A stretch of 64,000 nucleotides of DNA from Bacteroidales bacterium UBA5515 (GTDB lineage Bacteria > Bacteroidota > Bacteroidia > Bacteroidales > P3). Below, piece after piece: positions 27,496 through 36,131 of this stretch; within the stretch, counting starts at the first letter, position 1, and each line of letters starts with the position of its first letter. The stretch is from positions 1 through 64,000 of the forward strand of contig DIOL01000032.1 in assembly GCA_002423895.1 (NCBI GenBank), written 5' to 3'. A program made the position numbers and the translations under genes. The notes beneath the pieces were generated by a model. It searched no databases, had not been told where the DNA came from, and saw nothing but the letters and a program-made list of their open reading frames with translations.

Positions 27496-27503
27496 TAATT
27501 TTG
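27496..27503 (+). promoter_or_regulatory. -7 box for the gldE-like/gldD pair
   Basis: TAATTTTG lies 27 bp before the TTG start codon. This shows transcription can begin right at the shortened gene rather than at a lost longer frame. Confidence 0.45.
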
Positions 27504-27529
27504 CCAAAGAAATTTTTTAATTTTTTGGT

Positions 27530-28336
27530 TTGAAAAGAAAATCCATATTAGCAAAAAAGGTACTTAAACCTTTCTATAATTTATACTTAAAACTTTATCT
27601 CGATGATAATAAAGATAAAGATAATTTTACTTTTGACAGATTTCCAATTAGAAAAACAATTGGATTAGGTCATGATGCCTCAGATATTATGACTGCAAGA
27701 GTTGATATTTTAGCCCTTGAGGCTTCCACTCCTTTCAATAAAGTTATGGAGACTATTGCTCAAAGTGGATTCTCAAGAATTCCAGTTTATGAAAAGGAGC
27801 TTGATCAAATTAAAGGGGTTTTGCATGTTAAAGATTTATTCAAATACTTATGCAATGAAAAGGATTTTGAATGGAGCAAAATTATCAGAGAACCTTTTTT
27901 TATTCCAGAAACAAAAGATGTTAATGATTTATTGAAGGAGTTTTTGGAAGAAAAACGTCATCAGGCTATTGTTGTTGATGAATTTGGATTTGTAATTGGT
28001 ATTGTTAGCTTAGAAGATATTTTGGAAGAGATTGTTGGAGAGATTAGCGATGAATTTGATCATCTTAAACCTTCATTAGTTACTAAACTTGGAAAGAAAA
28101 CATATATGTTTACTGGGAAAATCAGTATTAATGATTTCTGTAAGGCTATTGGACTTCCCGATGATAAAGTGTTTGAAGAGATTAAAGGAGATGCTGATAC
28201 TTTGGCTGGTATGTTAATTGAAATTGCTGGATATTTGCCTAAAAAGGGTGAAACTATAAAGTTCGATAACTATTTTTTCATAATTGAAAAAGCTGATAAT
28301 AGAAAAATTGAACGTGTTAAATTAATAGTTAAATAA
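27530..28336 (+). CDS. gldE: GldE-like CBS/CorC_HlyC protein lacking the membrane domain (268 aa)
   Basis: Two CBS domains (about 52-190; MTARVDILALEASTPFNKV, FSRIPVYEKELDQIKGVLHVKDL, QAIVVDEFGFVIGIVSLEDILEEIVGEI) and a CorC_HlyC domain (about 195-265) are intact. GldE proteins normally carry an N-terminal DUF21/CNNM transmembrane domain and reach about 430-450 aa. Here only a short remnant that resembles the exit of that domain is left (VLKPFYNLYLKLYL). The frame is closed by TAA at 27518-27520, and translation must start at TTG 27530. gldD follows after 2 bp, which supports the GldE identity. It may work as a soluble CorC-like protein. Confidence 0.72.
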   Translation: MKRKSILAKKVLKPFYNLYLKLYLDDNKDKDNFTFDRFPIRKTIGLGHDASDIMTARVDILALEASTPFNKVMETIAQSGFSRIPVYEKELDQIKGVLHVKDLFKYLCNEKDFEWSKIIREPFFIPETKDVNDLLKEFLEEKRHQAIVVDEFGFVIGIVSLEDILEEIVGEISDEFDHLKPSLVTKLGKKTYMFTGKISINDFCKAIGLPDDKVFEEIKGDADTLAGMLIEIAGYLPKKGETIKFDNYFFIIEKADNRKIERVKLIVK

Positions 28337-28338
28337 TA

Positions 28339-28929
28339 ATGAAAATCAAATATATTTTTATCGTTTTATTAAGCCTGATTGGGTTTGCTGGTTGTTCTAA
28401 TGATCAAAACACTACTCCAAAACCAAAAACATATTTTCGTATTGATGTTCCAAAACCAAAATACATAACATTTGATACTTTATCTCTTCCTATTACTTTT
28501 CAATATCCCGATTATGGAGTTATTGAAGAAAAGCAGGATAAGAATTCAGATATTAATTGGTTTAATATTGCCTTTAATGATTATGGTTGTAAGTTATATA
28601 TGACCTTTGTTAAATTGAATAACAACATTAAGTTAGATACACTGGTTAATGACAGCTATAATTTTACTAAGGAGCATGATAAATTCTCAAGTGGAGTAAT
28701 TGAAAAAGAGTTTGTAAATAATAAAGACAAGGTTTATGGTTATTTATTCGATATAAAAGGCTCTCAAGTTGCTTCACCTTATCAATTTTATGTTACCGAC
28801 AGTTCTAAATACTTCCTTCGTGGAGCTTTATATTTTGATTACAAAGCTAATAATGATTCTCTTGCTCCTATAATTAATAGAATTAAAACAGATATTGATC
28901 ATATGATTTCTACATTAAAGTGGAAATAA
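28339..28929 (+). CDS. gldD: Gliding motility lipoprotein GldD (196 aa)
   Basis: A lipoprotein signal peptide is present with lipobox FAGC (Cys19). The GldD signature KPKTYFRIDVPKPKY (about 28-42) follows, then PITFQYPDYGVIE, the INWFNIAFNDYGCKLYMTF stretch and the end YFLRGALYFDYKANNDSLAPIINRIKTDI. GldD is required for gliding and T9SS function in Flavobacterium and is kept in many non-gliding Bacteroidales. It overlaps functionally with the upstream gldE-like gene (2-bp gap). A strong terminator follows. Confidence 0.9.
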   Translation: MKIKYIFIVLLSLIGFAGCSNDQNTTPKPKTYFRIDVPKPKYITFDTLSLPITFQYPDYGVIEEKQDKNSDINWFNIAFNDYGCKLYMTFVKLNNNIKLDTLVNDSYNFTKEHDKFSSGVIEKEFVNNKDKVYGYLFDIKGSQVASPYQFYVTDSSKYFLRGALYFDYKANNDSLAPIINRIKTDIDHMISTLKWK

Positions 28930-28960
28930 AAAAATACAATAAAAAAATACAATAAAAAAA
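28927..28960. repeat. Short A-rich tandem repeat after gldD
   Basis: A 13-bp unit (AAAAAAATACAAT) is repeated two and a half times right after the gldD stop codon. Slipped-strand expansion is the simplest explanation. Confidence 0.6.
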
Positions 28961-28961
28961 T

Positions 28962-28992
28962 AAACTCCGTTTAAGTTAAATAAACGGAGTTT
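28962..28992. terminator. Bidirectional terminator between gldD and the DUF5606 gene
   Basis: AAACTCCGTTTA (28962-28973) and TAAACGGAGTTT (28981-28992) form a perfect 12-bp stem with a 7-nt loop between two convergent genes. Its flanks are A/T-rich on both sides. Confidence 0.7.
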
Positions 28993-29023
28993 AAAGAAAG
29001 CTAAGAAATAATCTTAGGTGTTT

Positions 29024-29461
29024 TTATTCTGAGTCTTTTTGTTCTGATTGGTTTTCAGCTTCATTTTCACTTTCATCCTTAAGGTCAATAAGTCCTTTGC
29101 TGTTTAGCAAATTGTACCAAGTAAATAGTTTTTTCATATCTGAAACATATACTCTTTCGCTATCAAAGTTAGGAACTACTTCAGACATATATGCAATTAA
29201 CTTCTTAGAGTCAGATTTTGGATCGATACAATCTTTACCATCTTCTTTTTTGTATATTTCTTGAAATACTTTTACTAAAGGTATATCATCATCAATTGTA
29301 AATATACTTATATCTTGCAATGAGCTAATCTTTGCATTTGCAAAAGCGGTTTGACGTTTTCCATCTAATAAAGATTCTATTAATGCTCCACTTTTTGCTT
29401 GTGAAATCAATGTAAATAGTCCTGGCTTTCCTGATATTGACAATATCTTACTTAAATCCAT
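29024..29461 (-). CDS. DUF5606 family protein (145 aa)
   Basis: The N-terminus (MDLSKILSISGKPGLFTLISQAK, then LIESLLDGKRQTAFANAKISSLQDISIFT) is the hallmark of DUF5606, a small cytoplasmic family of Bacteroidetes with no known role. The C-terminal half is helical and ends in an acidic glutamine/glutamate tail. It has no signal peptide. It is followed on the reverse strand by the terminator shared with gldD. The S4-domain gene lies 40 bp upstream on the same strand and may share a transcript. Confidence 0.82.
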   Translation of the reverse strand: MDLSKILSISGKPGLFTLISQAKSGALIESLLDGKRQTAFANAKISSLQDISIFTIDDDIPLVKVFQEIYKKEDGKDCIDPKSDSKKLIAYMSEVVPNFDSERVYVSDMKKLFTWYNLLNSKGLIDLKDESENEAENQSEQKDSE

Positions 29462-29502
29462 ACTTAAAAAATTATTAGTTTATAAAATACTTAGTTAGTT
29501 TA

Positions 29503-29718
29503 TTAAATTACTTCTATTATTTCTTCCCAAATTTCAACCTTATCTCCTTTACGAATTTTCTTTCGCTTTTGATATTCCACCTCTCCGTTAACCTTTACTT
29601 CTCCTTCCACTACCAATTCCTGTGCCAAAGCTCCGTTATCAACCATGTTTGTTGCTTTCAAAAGTTGAATTAAATGTATATATTCTTGATCCTTTCTTAA
29701 AGGAAACTGTGTTTTCAT
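29503..29718 (-). CDS. S4-domain RNA-binding protein, YbcJ/YaaA type (71 aa)
   Basis: The whole protein is one S4 domain: IHLIQLLKATNMVDNGALAQELVVEGEVKVNGEVEYQKRKKIRKGDKV. Length and sequence fit the stand-alone S4 proteins of the YbcJ kind, thought to bind RNA or ribosomal particles. The sequence is basic in the expected place (YQKRKKIRKGD). It is probably co-transcribed with the DUF5606 gene. Confidence 0.85.
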   Translation of the reverse strand: MKTQFPLRKDQEYIHLIQLLKATNMVDNGALAQELVVEGEVKVNGEVEYQKRKKIRKGDKVEIWEEIIEVI

Positions 29719-29807
29719 TATTCTATTTTATTAAAGGGTGCAAAAATACAATTTTATGGATATGTTAACGCTATTCTTGCTAATTTATTTAGTTCTATAT
29801 AAAAAAA

Positions 29808-29831
29808 GAGCTCTTATTTTTATAAGAGCCC
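29808..29831 (-). terminator. Terminator of the peptide transporter gene
   Basis: On the reverse strand GGGCTCTTAT pairs with ATAAGAGCTC, loop of four, followed by a T7 run. It lies 22 bp after the stop codon at 29853. Confidence 0.75.
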
Positions 29832-29852
29832 TTTCTAAGATTGATTTATTTG

Positions 29853-31391
29853 TTATTTTGTAACTCTTTCAAGCCATTTAACCATACCAAGCATTACTCC
29901 CATTGAAATCAAACATACAATTAAGAATACTAACCAACAATATTCAATAGGCCAAGCATTATACATAACAGGTCCTAACCAAATAAGAAGATTACCTACT
30001 GCTGTAGCACCAAGCCATAACCCTTGACAAAGTCCAAGAAGATGTTTTGGAGCAACCTTAGAAACAAATGATAATCCAAGTGGAGAAATAAATAATTCTG
30101 CAACAGTTAAGAAGAAATATGTTACAATAAGAACCCACCAACCTGCTTTCATTCCTTCTGATGTGGCAACATCCAATGCTCTAAACTCTTCTCCTGAAGG
30201 ATAACCTTGTACATAAGAGAATATAGTCAAGAACAAATAAGCAATACCTGCTATCGCCATCCCTATTGCAATCTTTCTTGGAGTAGAAATATCTTTACCT
30301 TTTCTTGCCAAAGCACCAAAGATAGCCATAATGATAGGAGTAAGAACTATAACAAAGAATGGATTAACTGCCTGCCAAATTTCTGGAGCAATTGCATCTG
30401 TTTTTACAAAGTCTCTTGCGAATACAGAAAGTGATTGTCCGTTTTGATGGAATGAAAACCAGAAAAATATAGCAATACCAAGCACTGCAAACAATGCATA
30501 AAGTCTTTGTTTTATTTCTTTTGCCATAGCTTGTTTTTCTTCAGCAGTATAAGAAATAGTCTCTGTAGATTCTTTTTTAGCAGGGTTTGGAAATGTTTTT
30601 TTGTTATATAGGAATATTACAAGAGAAATAATCATTGCTGCAACAGATGCGAAAAAAGAAAAATGCACTCCTTGATTGAAAACTTCAAGGTAAGCAGATG
30701 GATCAAATGTTGTTCCATTAATTGTTGCTGCTGTTGATAATTCTTGATATTTAGCAGTTTGTTCACCACCATTAATTACTTTATGGCAAAGTTCAGGAAG
30801 ATTTGCATTATAAATAAATCCATTGGTTTTTAACCACCATTGTCTTAACAAAGGTGCAATAAATGGAGCTACCAAACCTCCAATATTAATAAACACATAA
30901 AATATTTGAAAACCAGAATCTCTTTTACTCTTAGCAATTTTTAACTGTTCTGGACCTTCTTTTGCAGCTTCAGTTTCTAAGTTATCATACATTTGTCCAA
31001 CGATTGCTTGAAGATTACCTTTAAACAAACCATTACCAAATGCAATTAATATCAAAGATAAGCAAGTAAAAGGAAGTAACCATGTAGTATTTGCAGAAGT
31101 TGCTGTAATAGGAATAGCTAATAAAACATAACCTAATGCCATTATTATCAAACCTTTTTGGATAGTACCTTTGTAGTTTTGTGTACGGTCGGCAATAATA
31201 CCTCCAACAAGACTCAATATATAAATTGCACTATAGAATACTGAATATATTACTCCAGATACTCCATCAGATAAACCAAATTTAGAGCAAAGAAATAACA
31301 ATAAAACAGCATTCATAATATAGTAGCCGAATCGTTCTCCCATATTACTTAGGGCTGCCGTAATAAGCCCTTTTGGATGACTTTTAAACAT
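29853..31391 (-). CDS. POT/PTR family peptide transporter (512 aa)
   Basis: A 14-helix proton-dependent oligopeptide transporter. The diagnostic motif of helix 1 reads NMGERFGYY (16-24), and GNGLFKGNLQAIVGQMYD (about 118) and FQIFYVFINIGGLVAP (about 158) match further POT signatures. The C-terminal bundle includes FFWFSFHQNGQSLSVFARDF (about 305). The first glutamate of the usual ExxERFxYY motif, which takes part in proton coupling, is asparagine here, a variant also seen in other Bacteroidetes members as far as I recall. It imports di- and tripeptides in the family. It is monocistronic with a good promoter and terminator. Confidence 0.9.
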   Translation of the reverse strand: MFKSHPKGLITAALSNMGERFGYYIMNAVLLLFLCSKFGLSDGVSGVIYSVFYSAIYILSLVGGIIADRTQNYKGTIQKGLIIMALGYVLLAIPITATSANTTWLLPFTCLSLILIAFGNGLFKGNLQAIVGQMYDNLETEAAKEGPEQLKIAKSKRDSGFQIFYVFINIGGLVAPFIAPLLRQWWLKTNGFIYNANLPELCHKVINGGEQTAKYQELSTAATINGTTFDPSAYLEVFNQGVHFSFFASVAAMIISLVIFLYNKKTFPNPAKKESTETISYTAEEKQAMAKEIKQRLYALFAVLGIAIFFWFSFHQNGQSLSVFARDFVKTDAIAPEIWQAVNPFFVIVLTPIIMAIFGALARKGKDISTPRKIAIGMAIAGIAYLFLTIFSYVQGYPSGEEFRALDVATSEGMKAGWWVLIVTYFFLTVAELFISPLGLSFVSKVAPKHLLGLCQGLWLGATAVGNLLIWLGPVMYNAWPIEYCWLVFLIVCLISMGVMLGMVKWLERVTK

Positions 31392-31445
31392 AGTTTGTGT
31401 TTTTAATTATTAAATAGTTTTAATTTGAATTTTGATTTTAACGTG

Positions 31446-31477
31446 CAAATATACTGCAACTTATTTTAAGTACCCAA
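31446..31477 (-). promoter_or_regulatory. Promoter of the peptide transporter
   Basis: On the reverse strand TTG (31477-31475) and TATATTTG (31453-31446) are 21 bp apart, a good Bacteroidetes promoter. Confidence 0.55.
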
Positions 31478-31508
31478 TTTAAAAGGCAATTTTATGGAAT
31501 AATTTTAG

Positions 31509-31516
31509 TATTTTTG
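31509..31516 (+). promoter_or_regulatory. -7 box for ruvC
   Basis: TATTTTTG lies 30 bp before the ATG. It is arranged back to back with the peptide transporter promoter. Confidence 0.45.
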
Positions 31517-31546
31517 CTCAAAATAAGGGGATAAGAAGGCTTTAAT

Positions 31547-32125
31547 ATGACAAAAACTCTTTCAGAAAATATAATTTTAGGGATTGACCCAGGAACAAAT
31601 GTATTGGGGTATTCTGTAATTGAACAAAAAGGCAAGCAAATTACTTTATTAGAAATGAATGTTTTGAAACTTGGTAAGATTAAGGATATGTCAACAAGAA
31701 TGAAAGAATTGTTTGATGTTATTGTTAAGATTATTGATAAATATAATCCCGATATCTTATCTATTGAAGCTCCTTTTTTCGGGAAAAATGTTCAGTCTAT
31801 GCTTAAGTTGGGGAGAGCTCAAGGATTGTGCATTGCAGCTGCTTTTTCAAGAAGTATTCCCTTTGTGGAGTATTCACCAAGAAAGATTAAACAATCCATT
31901 ACCGGAAATGGTGCTTCATCAAAAGAACAAGTTGCTTTAATGTTGCAAAGAATGGTGGAGTTTGATATGCCAAAATATTTGGATGCTACCGATGCTTTAG
32001 CAGTTGCTATTTGTCATTTTCATTGTCAGGATAATCCTTTCCCCACAGTTTCAAAAGCTAAGAAACAAAGTTCAAAATCTGCTTGGGGATCCTTTGTTGA
32101 AAAGAATCCTGACAAGTTGATTTAA
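31547..32125 (+). CDS. ruvC: Holliday junction endonuclease RuvC (192 aa)
   Basis: The RNase H-like fold is clear: ILGIDPGTNVLGYSVI with the first catalytic Asp at 14, LSIEAPFFGKNVQSMLKLGRAQG with the catalytic Glu near 76, and DATDALAVAICHFHC (about 145-160) with the last acidic residues. RuvC cuts four-way junctions with the RuvAB motor. The length is normal. The basic C-terminal tail (SKAKKQSSKSAW) is usual for Bacteroidetes. It is convergent with rsmI, only 9 bp away. Confidence 0.95.
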   Translation: MTKTLSENIILGIDPGTNVLGYSVIEQKGKQITLLEMNVLKLGKIKDMSTRMKELFDVIVKIIDKYNPDILSIEAPFFGKNVQSMLKLGRAQGLCIAAAFSRSIPFVEYSPRKIKQSITGNGASSKEQVALMLQRMVEFDMPKYLDATDALAVAICHFHCQDNPFPTVSKAKKQSSKSAWGSFVEKNPDKLI

Positions 32126-32134
32126 AGTTTAAGC

Positions 32135-32809
32135 TTAATCGTTTTTACCTTCAATGATTATTACTATTTCTCCTTTAATTGTTTTTTGAGAAAAATATTC
32201 TATCAGCTCACTTAATGTTCCTCTTTTATTTTCTTCAAATAGTTTAGATATTTCCCTGCTTACTGATGCTCTGCGTTCTTCTCCAAAGTATTCGGAAAAT
32301 GAAGTTAGTGTTTTTAAAAGTCGATGAGGTGATTCATAGAATATCATTGTTCTTTCTTCTTCAACTATAGATTCTAATTTTGTTTGTCTTCCTTTTTTGT
32401 GAGGAAGGAATCCTTCAAAACAAAATCTATCACATGGGAGTCCAGAATTAACAAGTGCTGGTACAAATGCTGTTGCTCCAGGTAAACATTCTACTTCAAT
32501 TTCATTCTTAACACATTCTCTTACTAATAAAAATCCTGGGTCAGATATTCCTGGGGTTCCTGCATCGGTTATTAAAGCAATGGATTTCCCAAATTTTATT
32601 TCTTCAACAACTCTTTCTACTTGCTCATGTTCATTAAATAAATGATGAGCTTTTAAAGGTGTTTTAATTTCAAAATGATTAAGCAGTGGTCTTGATGTGC
32701 GAGTATCTTCTGCAAGTATTAAATCAACTTCCTTCAAAACTCTTATGGCTCGAAGCGTAATATCTTCAAGATTTCCAATTGGTGTGGGTACAAGATAAAG
32801 CTTAGCCAT
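32135..32809 (-). CDS. rsmI: 16S rRNA (cytidine-1402-2'-O)-methyltransferase RsmI (224 aa)
   Basis: It opens with LYLVPTPIGNLEDITLRAIRVLKEVDLILAEDTRTS, the RsmI signature of the tetrapyrrole-methylase fold. LITDAGTPGISDPGFLLVRE (about 80-100) is the SAM-binding region, and FYESPHR (about 153) is family-typical. The protein stops after the methylase domain; the C-terminal extension of longer homologues (about 280 aa) is missing, a common short form in this phylum. It is probably co-transcribed with trpS (10-bp gap). Confidence 0.92.
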   Translation of the reverse strand: MAKLYLVPTPIGNLEDITLRAIRVLKEVDLILAEDTRTSRPLLNHFEIKTPLKAHHLFNEHEQVERVVEEIKFGKSIALITDAGTPGISDPGFLLVRECVKNEIEVECLPGATAFVPALVNSGLPCDRFCFEGFLPHKKGRQTKLESIVEEERTMIFYESPHRLLKTLTSFSEYFGEERRASVSREISKLFEENKRGTLSELIEYFSQKTIKGEIVIIIEGKND

Positions 32810-32819
32810 TGATGTTTTA

Positions 32820-33818
32820 TTAGAAAGGTTTAAATCCTATTATTTCTCTTACTTCTTTAATAGTTTTTCGAGCTGATTCTCTTGCTTTTTCAGAGCCTTG
32901 ATTAACTACTTGTTTTAAGTATTCTGAGTTATTCTCAATCTCCAATATTCTTTCTCTAAATGGTGTTGTGAAAGCAATCATATCTTCTGCTAATTGTTTC
33001 TTCATATCACCATAGCGAATAGAGCAGTCATTGTATTTTTCTTCAAAGAATGAAACTGTATCATTGCTTGAAACTAATTTCATTAATGAGAATATGTTTT
33101 CTATTTCTTGACTTTTAGGTTCATTTGGGGTTGTTGGACCTGAATCAGTTTTAGCCCTCATTATCTTCTTTCTCAAAACTTCTGGTTCATCAATTAGGAA
33201 TACTGCATTGCCTTCTCCTTCCGATTTTCCCATCTTACCACTACCATCCAATCCAGGAACTTTTACTAATTCATTGCCAAAATTATAAGCCAAAGGTTCA
33301 GGAAAATAATCCACATTATACATTCTGTTAAAACGTCCAGCAAAGGTTCTTGTCATCTCCAAATGCTGTTCTTGGTCCTTTCCAACGGGAACATGAGTTG
33401 CCTTATGAATTAATATATCAGCAGCCATTAAGGTTGGATAAGTCAATAAACCTGCATTTACATTATCTGGTTGCTGACGTACCTTATCCTTAAATGAAGT
33501 TACTCTTTCCAATTCCCCCAAATAAGCATTCATATTTAGGTACATATATAATTCTGAAATTTCTGGTACTTCACTTTGAACATAAATTGTTGCTTTATTT
33601 GGATCTAATCCACAAGCCAAGTATTGTGAAAGAATTATTCTAACATTATTATGTAAATCCTTTGGATTAGGATGAGTTGTTAGAGAATGATAGTCTGCAA
33701 TAAAGAAGTAACATTTATGTTCTTCCTGCAAAGAGATAAAACTTTTTAAAGCGCCAAAGTAACTTCCCAAATGCAAATTACCTGTTGGTCGCATTCCACT
33801 TACTATTAATTTGTTCAT
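32820..33818 (-). CDS. trpS: Tryptophan--tRNA ligase (332 aa)
   Basis: Class I signature HLGSYFGAL (the HIGH motif) lies near residue 18 and GSGKMGKSEG (KMSKS) near 200. MRPTGNLHLGS, FIADYHSLT and GKDQEQHLEMTR are typical of TrpRS. The start at 33818 gives MNKLIVSGMRPTG, as in homologues. The longer frame would add a 21-residue lead and pass the -7 box at 33843-33850. Charges tRNA-Trp in the cytoplasm. It heads a two-gene unit with rsmI. Confidence 0.93.
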   Translation of the reverse strand: MNKLIVSGMRPTGNLHLGSYFGALKSFISLQEEHKCYFFIADYHSLTTHPNPKDLHNNVRIILSQYLACGLDPNKATIYVQSEVPEISELYMYLNMNAYLGELERVTSFKDKVRQQPDNVNAGLLTYPTLMAADILIHKATHVPVGKDQEQHLEMTRTFAGRFNRMYNVDYFPEPLAYNFGNELVKVPGLDGSGKMGKSEGEGNAVFLIDEPEVLRKKIMRAKTDSGPTTPNEPKSQEIENIFSLMKLVSSNDTVSFFEEKYNDCSIRYGDMKKQLAEDMIAFTTPFRERILEIENNSEYLKQVVNQGSEKARESARKTIKEVREIIGFKPF

Positions 33819-33842
33819 CCTAATTCCTATTTTAATGGATTG

Positions 33843-33850
33843 CAAAGATA
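33843..33850 (-). promoter_or_regulatory. -7 box for trpS
   Basis: TATCTTTG on the reverse strand, 24 bp before the chosen start codon. It supports that start. Confidence 0.45.
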
Positions 33851-33985
33851 GGATATTTTCATAAAGTGTAAAATAAAACATATTGCAATTTTATTATATG
33901 TATAACTTAATTACAAGAATCAAAACATAGTTTTATTGACTCTTAAACAAGGTTTTAACAACTCTTAATCCTTACATTAGTGAAA

Positions 33986-34000
33986 CGAAATGGCATTTCG
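33986..34000. promoter_or_regulatory. Odd palindrome in the trpS-glmS spacer
   Basis: CGAAATG and CATTTCG flank one central G. It could be a small operator or part of a hairpin. The spacer 33851-34244 (about 390 bp) otherwise holds only AT-rich sequence and the glmS promoter; I see no gene and no glmS-type ribozyme. Confidence 0.3.
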
Positions 34001-34175
34001 CATCCTAAAACTCCTTATTTAAGTATCAAGATATAAGAATTAAAAGCTTATTTATCTCAATTTAGATTAAAATTTCTTTGATAGAATAATATATTAAAAG
34101 ATAGATTTTAACTATACATTAAGATGAGTTTTTTCAAATGCAGAATGAAAGATTTGAAATAATTGAAATTTTGTA

Positions 34176-34206
34176 TTGAGAAATAGAATACTTTTATTTA
34201 TCTTTG
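34176..34206 (+). promoter_or_regulatory. Promoter of glmS
   Basis: TTG (34176-34178) and TATCTTTG (34199-34206) are 20 bp apart and lie about 40 bp before the ATG. Good consensus match. Confidence 0.55.
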
Positions 34207-34244
34207 CAGTATCTAAAATTAATTTTAAATAAAATAAACAATAT

Positions 34245-36089
34245 ATGTGCGGAATAGTTGGCTATATTGGTCATAAAGAAGCTTTTCCAATTTTAATAAA
34301 GGGATTAAAGCGTTTGGAATACAGAGGTTATGATAGTGCAGGAGTTGCGCTTTTGAATAGCAATTTAGATCTTAATGTTTATAAAACCAAAGGGAAGGTT
34401 AAACAATTGGAGGCATATTGCAATGGTAAAGATATTAGTGGAAACATTGGAATTGCTCACACAAGATGGGCAACTCATGGAGAACCAAACGATAGAAATG
34501 CCCATCCTCACTACTCACAATCAGAAAATTTAGCATTAATTCATAATGGTATAATTGAGAATTATCTTAGTATCAAGAAACTTCTAATTAGTGAAGGTTA
34601 TAGTTTCAAGAGCGATACAGACACTGAAGTATTGGTACATTTAATTGAGTATATTAAAAATCGCTACAAGTTAGACCTATTTAATGCAGTTAAAAGAAGT
34701 CTTAATTTTGTGGTTGGGGCTTATGCAATTGGAGTTATAGAAAAAGGAAACAGTGACACCTTAGTTGCAGCTCGTAAAGGAAGTCCATTAATTTTGGGAG
34801 TTGGCGAAGGAGAATTCTTCTTAGGCTCTGATGCCACTGCAATAATAGAATACACTTCAAATGTTATTTATTTAAATGACGAAGAAGTGGCTGAATTACG
34901 TCTTGGTTCCAGTCCAAAGATTCGTACTTTAAAGGACGAAGAAGTAAATCACGAAATTAAAAAGATTGAGTTAGCACTTGAAGATATTGAAAAAGGAGGA
35001 TATCCACATTTTATGTTAAAGGAAATACACGAACAGCCAAAGAGTTTGGAAATGTGTATGAATGGTCGTTTGAACAGAGAATTGATGGAAATTAAACTTA
35101 GTGGGATAACTGATAATATTGAACGTTTCCGCTCAGCAAAGAGAATTTTAATTACTGCATGTGGAACATCATGGCATGCAGGACTTATTGGTAAATATTT
35201 GATAGAAGAACTTTGTCGAATACCAGTTGAAGTTGAAGTTGCATCAGAGTTAAGATATCGCTATCCTGTAATTAATAAAGACGATATTTTAATCCCTATT
35301 TCACAATCAGGAGAAACAGCTGACACATTAGCAGCAATAGAACTTGCCAAAGAACAGGGAGCATTTATATATGGAATATGTAATGTTGTTGGCTCATCAA
35401 TAGCAAGAGCAACTGATAGCGGAACATACACACATGCAGGTCCTGAAATAGGAGTTGCCTCCACCAAAGCCTTCACAACTCAGGTTGCAGTACTTACAAT
35501 GATGGCATTAACACTTGGTAAAGAACTTGGTACAATTAGTCAAGAAAGATATAAAAAGACAGTTCAAGAACTTTCTGAAATCACACATAAAATTGAAAAA
35601 ATACTTTTATTAGATAAAGAGATAGAGAAAATTTCCACAGTCTTTACCTATGCACGTAACTTTATGTACTTAGGTCGTGGATATAATTATCCAGTTGCTT
35701 TGGAAGGAGCTTTAAAGCTTAAAGAAATTTCATATATACATGCTGAAGGTTATCCAGCAGCAGAAATGAAGCACGGACCTATTGCACTTATTGATGATGA
35801 AATGCCAATTGTTGTTATCTCTCCTAAGGTTAGAATATATGATAAGGTAGTAAGTAACGTTCAGGAAATAAAAGCTCGTAAGGGAAAAATTATTGCAATA
35901 GTAAATGAAGGTGATGTTGACGTTAAGAAGATGGCAGACTTTTGTATAGAAATACCTTCTACTGATGAATGCTTAACTCCTCTTTTAACTGTTATTCCTC
36001 TTCAAATACTCTCCTACTATATTGCTTCAATTAAAGGCAGAGATGTTGACCAACCACGCAATTTAGCAAAGAGCGTAACAGTAGAATAG
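34245..36089 (+). CDS. glmS: Glutamine--fructose-6-phosphate aminotransferase GlmS (614 aa)
   Basis: MCGIVGYIG supplies the N-terminal nucleophile Cys (residue 2) of the glutaminase domain (1-220). IAHTRWATHGEPNDRNAHPH and the GYDSAG segment are diagnostic. Two SIS domains (about 290-600) bind fructose-6-phosphate (TACGTSWHAG, PISQSGETADT, YLGRGYNYPVALEGALKLKEISYIHAEGYPAAEMKHGPIALI). The end RNLAKSVTVE is the conserved terminus. It makes glucosamine-6-phosphate for peptidoglycan and lipopolysaccharide. Full family length. The DUF4301 gene follows 42 bp downstream and may share the transcript. Confidence 0.97.
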   Translation: MCGIVGYIGHKEAFPILIKGLKRLEYRGYDSAGVALLNSNLDLNVYKTKGKVKQLEAYCNGKDISGNIGIAHTRWATHGEPNDRNAHPHYSQSENLALIHNGIIENYLSIKKLLISEGYSFKSDTDTEVLVHLIEYIKNRYKLDLFNAVKRSLNFVVGAYAIGVIEKGNSDTLVAARKGSPLILGVGEGEFFLGSDATAIIEYTSNVIYLNDEEVAELRLGSSPKIRTLKDEEVNHEIKKIELALEDIEKGGYPHFMLKEIHEQPKSLEMCMNGRLNRELMEIKLSGITDNIERFRSAKRILITACGTSWHAGLIGKYLIEELCRIPVEVEVASELRYRYPVINKDDILIPISQSGETADTLAAIELAKEQGAFIYGICNVVGSSIARATDSGTYTHAGPEIGVASTKAFTTQVAVLTMMALTLGKELGTISQERYKKTVQELSEITHKIEKILLLDKEIEKISTVFTYARNFMYLGRGYNYPVALEGALKLKEISYIHAEGYPAAEMKHGPIALIDDEMPIVVISPKVRIYDKVVSNVQEIKARKGKIIAIVNEGDVDVKKMADFCIEIPSTDECLTPLLTVIPLQILSYYIASIKGRDVDQPRNLAKSVTVE

Positions 36090-36131
36090 GTCTTTTTAGA
36101 CTACTAAGCCATTAATTTAAACTAATTAGAA

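Noticed and set aside
33851..34244. glmS ribozyme/riboswitch upstream of glmS
   Set aside because: No recognisable catalytic core; a normal promoter with a 40-bp leader leaves no room for it.
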